DNA of 64,000 nt. Origin: Ascidia mentula (Eukaryota > Chordata > Ascidiacea > Phlebobranchia > Ascidiidae). Shown here in pieces: positions 63,763 to 64,000 of this stretch (position 1 is its first letter; every line of letters starts with the position of its first letter). The stretch spans positions 3,844,001-3,908,000 of the forward strand of contig OX387198.1 in assembly GCA_947561715.1 (NCBI GenBank), written 5' to 3'. A program made the translations under genes and the position numbers. A model generated the notes under the pieces. It had not been told where the DNA came from and ran no database searches. It was given only the letters and a program-made list of their open reading frames with translations.

Positions 63763-64000
63763 GTCAGTGCTGTTTATATCAGACGTTTAAAACAACGAAA
63801 CAAGTTGTGGTAAAAGAAAGGAAGCAAAATATTTCAGTCTTTCTGAGAAATTTAGAACAACAAAGCATGTTACTTCATTCACAGTTATCATCACGTTTTA
63901 TAAAAACTTTCTGTAGACTGCCTTTAAATGCTTTTTAGTGATAACAACATGATGTAATATTTAGTCTAGGTAAAAAATTGACACTATGTGGTACAATATT
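63763..64000 (+). other. Intron of the ILRUN-like gene, running off the window
   Basis: After the GTCAGT donor the frame continues by chance for about 175 bp but shows no NBR1-like sequence. The next true exon must be beyond the right edge. Confidence 0.6.

Overview
The window is animal nuclear DNA. It is AT-rich, genes are split into many short exons with small introns, and the gene families are metazoan (SLCO, SLC13, adhesion GPCR, flotillin, alpha-SNAP, ILRUN). Compact introns, tandem transporter copies, tRNA-derived repeats and many small DNA-transposon relics would fit an invertebrate chordate such as an ascidian (Ciona-like). The species is inference; a genome search would settle it.

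Layout. (1) 98-4467 (+): an adhesion GPCR with a signal peptide, two rhamnose-binding-lectin (SUEL) cassettes, a GAIN/GPS region and seven TM segments, followed at 5610-6300 by a broken third lectin cassette. (2) 7.6-40.9 kb: five organic anion transporter (SLCO/OATP) genes. Four are head-to-tail on the minus strand (called A, B, C, D here) and one is on the plus strand (E), divergent from D. All five share a 14-exon plan with matching intron phases, so they arose by tandem duplication. (3) 41.3-50.7 kb: two tandem minus-strand SLC13 sodium/carboxylate-type symporters (F and G), also with matching exon plans; F converges on SLCO-E. (4) 54.1-56.99 kb (-): flotillin-1. (5) 58.8-61.2 kb (+): alpha-SNAP, divergent from flotillin. 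(6) 62.5-63.8 kb (+): the first two coding exons of an ILRUN (C6orf106) orthologue that runs off the right edge.

The centre of the window is an anion-transport neighbourhood: seven plasma-membrane carriers of two unrelated families. The right side holds conserved single-copy membrane-trafficking genes (flotillin, alpha-SNAP) and ILRUN. Introns and intergenic DNA carry several hAT-like MITEs, two with near-perfect and one with perfect 8-bp target duplications, a fold-back element, and tRNA-like SINE fragments.

Exon boundaries were read by eye from GT/GC-AG sites, reading-frame continuity and comparison between paralogues. Each complete model sums to an open frame (767, 649, 654, 647, 645, 651, 579, 585, 426 and 297 aa in order). 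Boundaries may be off by a base or two in places. The terminal exons of SLCO-A and SLCO-B are the weakest calls.
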